NCBI GenBank assembly: GCA_035720425.1
Contig: DASTOB010000010.1
Span: 1-33,553 of the forward strand
Length of the DNA stretch: 33,553 nucleotides
Source of the DNA: DASTOB01 sp035720425
GTDB taxonomy: Bacteria > Chloroflexota > Limnocylindria > Limnocylindrales > CSP1-4
Direction of reading: 5' to 3'
Below are positions 32,437 to 33,553 of the stretch, one piece after another. How positions within the stretch are numbered: position 1 is the stretch's first letter; every line of letters begins with the position of its first letter. The position numbers and the translations under genes are program-made. The notes below the pieces were generated by a model, which worked only from the letters and a program-made list of their open reading frames with translations, was not told the DNA's origin and did not search any database.

Positions 32437-33553
32437 CTACCCCAGGTCGCGCTGGACCGACAGGACGTCCTTGAGCTGCTCGATCCGGCTCATCACCTTG
32501 GCCAGCTGCGCCACGGACGCAACTTGCAGCGTTGCCACGACGACCGCCGTGTGGTCCGGCATGACCCCGACGTTGGCGGCGACGATGTTGACCTTGTTCT
32601 CGGCCACGACCTGCGTGATGTCGTTGAGCAGCCCGGTCCGATCGTACGCCTCGATGCGGATCGCAATCGGGTAGGTCTGGGTCGGCTCCGCCTCCCATTC
32701 GACCTCGATGAGCCGGCCGACCTCGCGCTCGTTCATGACCGTCGGGCACGACTGGAGGTGCACGGTCACGCCCTTGCCACGGGTGATGAAGCCGGTGATC
32801 TGGTCGCCCGGGATGGGGTGGCAGCACTTCGCGAAGCGGACGAGCAGGTCGCCGACGCCCTTCACCCGAACCCCGCCGGCACGGGCCGGCGACGGCGGCG
32901 GCGCGATCGTCGGCAGGGTGAGCTGCGCGTCGTCGACCACGCCGAGGCGCATGACCACCTGCTGGGCCGAGATCGCCCCGTAGCCGACGGCCGCGTAGAA
33001 GTCGTCGACGGCATCGAAGTTGTACTGGCGAGAGACCTCGACGATCCGCTCCGACCCCACTGCCGCGAGCGAGGTGCGCGCGAGCCGCCGCAACTCGCGC
33101 TCGAGCGACTCCCGCCCGTGGACGATGTTCTCGTCGCGGTCCTTGCGCTTGAACCACTGGCGGATCTTTTCGCGCGCATGGGAGGTTCGGACGACGTTGA
33201 GCCAGTCGCGCGACGGGCCGTGCTCGCCCTTGGTCGTGACGATCTCGACGATGTCGCCGTTCTTGAGCCGGTAGTCGAGCGGCACGAGCCGGTTGTTGAC
33301 CTTCGCCCCGATCGTCCGGTGGCCGACGTCGGTGTGGATCCGATACGCGAAATCGAGCGGCGTCGCCCCGGCCGGCAGGTCCTTGATGTCGCCGCGCGGC
33401 GTGAACACGAAGACCTGGTCCTGGAAGATGTCGAGCTTGATGCCCTCGACGAACTCGGTCGCGTCGGACACGTCGCGCTGCCAGTCCATGAGCTGGCGCA
33501 GCCAGGCGAGCTTCGCGTCGTACTCGCGGTCGCTCTTCGTCCCCTCCTTGTAG
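32437..33553 (-). CDS. relA: RelA/SpoT-family (p)ppGpp synthetase/hydrolase, C-terminal part (5' end beyond window)
   Basis: Rel proteins make and degrade (p)ppGpp in the stringent response. About 371 C-terminal residues are visible. The TGS domain reads QVFVFTPRGDIKDLPAGATP, LDFAYRIHTDVGHRTIGAKV and LKNGDIVEIVTTKGEHGPSR. The helical domain follows (ARTSLAAVGSERIVEVSRQY). The conserved-cysteine/zinc-finger part contains FAKCCHPIPGDQITGFITRG and QSCPTV. The C-terminal ACT domain runs PIAIRIEAYDRTGLLNDITQ to RIEQLKDVLSVQRDLG. The HD hydrolase and synthetase domains lie outside the window, so bifunctionality cannot be checked. The stop is TAG at 32437. Confidence 0.95.
   Translation of the reverse strand, partial: YKEGTKSDREYDAKLAWLRQLMDWQRDVSDATEFVEGIKLDIFQDQVFVFTPRGDIKDLPAGATPLDFAYRIHTDVGHRTIGAKVNNRLVPLDYRLKNGDIVEIVTTKGEHGPSRDWLNVVRTSHAREKIRQWFKRKDRDENIVHGRESLERELRRLARTSLAAVGSERIVEVSRQYNFDAVDDFYAAVGYGAISAQQVVMRLGVVDDAQLTLPTIAPPPSPARAGGVRVKGVGDLLVRFAKCCHPIPGDQITGFITRGKGVTVHLQSCPTVMNEREVGRLIEVEWEAEPTQTYPIAIRIEAYDRTGLLNDITQVVAENKVNIVAANVGVMPDHTAVVVATLQVASVAQLAKVMSRIEQLKDVLSVQRDLG

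Overview
The window is a GC-rich (about 70%) bacterial chromosome segment with tightly packed, mostly minus-strand housekeeping genes and a few small accessory genes. A monoderm-like, Chloroflexota-type organism (Limnocylindria/Ellin6529-like) is my best guess. It rests on the GC content, the gene set (TM-anchored baseplate-J-like protein beside an FtsA/PilM-like ATPase, F420-type LLM oxidoreductase, many small family-poor proteins) and the frequent TANNNT hexamers placed 6-10 nt before start codons. This is inference; no rRNA or marker phylogeny is available. No tRNA, rRNA, CRISPR array, IS element or phage gene was recognised.

Layout. (1) 1-10.9 kb, all minus strand, read right to left: cysteine desulfurase, mnmA (tRNA 2-thiouridylase), two small membrane proteins, alaS, a membrane protein, an FtsA/PilM-like ATPase, a TM-anchored baseplate-J-like protein, ruvX and mltG (cut by the window edge). 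Several neighbours overlap by 4 bp, so much of this is one translationally coupled operon. (2) 10.9-14.6 kb: a nitrilase-family amidohydrolase and typA (minus), and a divergent, catalytically degenerate MobA-like protein (plus). (3) 14.6-19.9 kb, minus: an exported/peptide-processing-like cluster. It holds a leader-bearing mosaic protein (LigA-like leader, Hcp-like fragments, dockerin-like repeats), a 1000-residue multi-domain M50 metalloprotease with a PqqD-like N-terminus, a zinc-ribbon protein and an EamA transporter. This is the best candidate for a little-described system. (4) 20.0-21.9 kb: aspS, apparently of the non-discriminating type. (5) 21.9-27.8 kb: small accessory genes on both strands (Cys-rich protein, tail-anchored protein, a frameshifted gene, DUF1801, DinB, methyltransferase, SnoaL-like, LLM oxidoreductase). 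(6) 27.8-30.5 kb: an ECF sigma factor with an overlapping membrane anti-sigma-like gene, a gene-poor 467-bp stretch, and two hypothetical proteins. (7) 30.5-33.55 kb: hisS and relA/spoT (5' end missing), separated by a 574-bp spacer built from an inverted and tandem repeat family.

Functionally, the housekeeping part joins translation (AlaRS, AspRS, HisRS, TypA, MnmA with its sulfur donor), the stringent response (Rel), recombination (RuvX) and cell-wall growth (MltG). Non-coding features worth notice are the 50-bp and 30-bp repeat arrays, a three-helix leader in front of a 57-residue ORF, and a recurring -10-like hexamer that suggests leaderless transcription.
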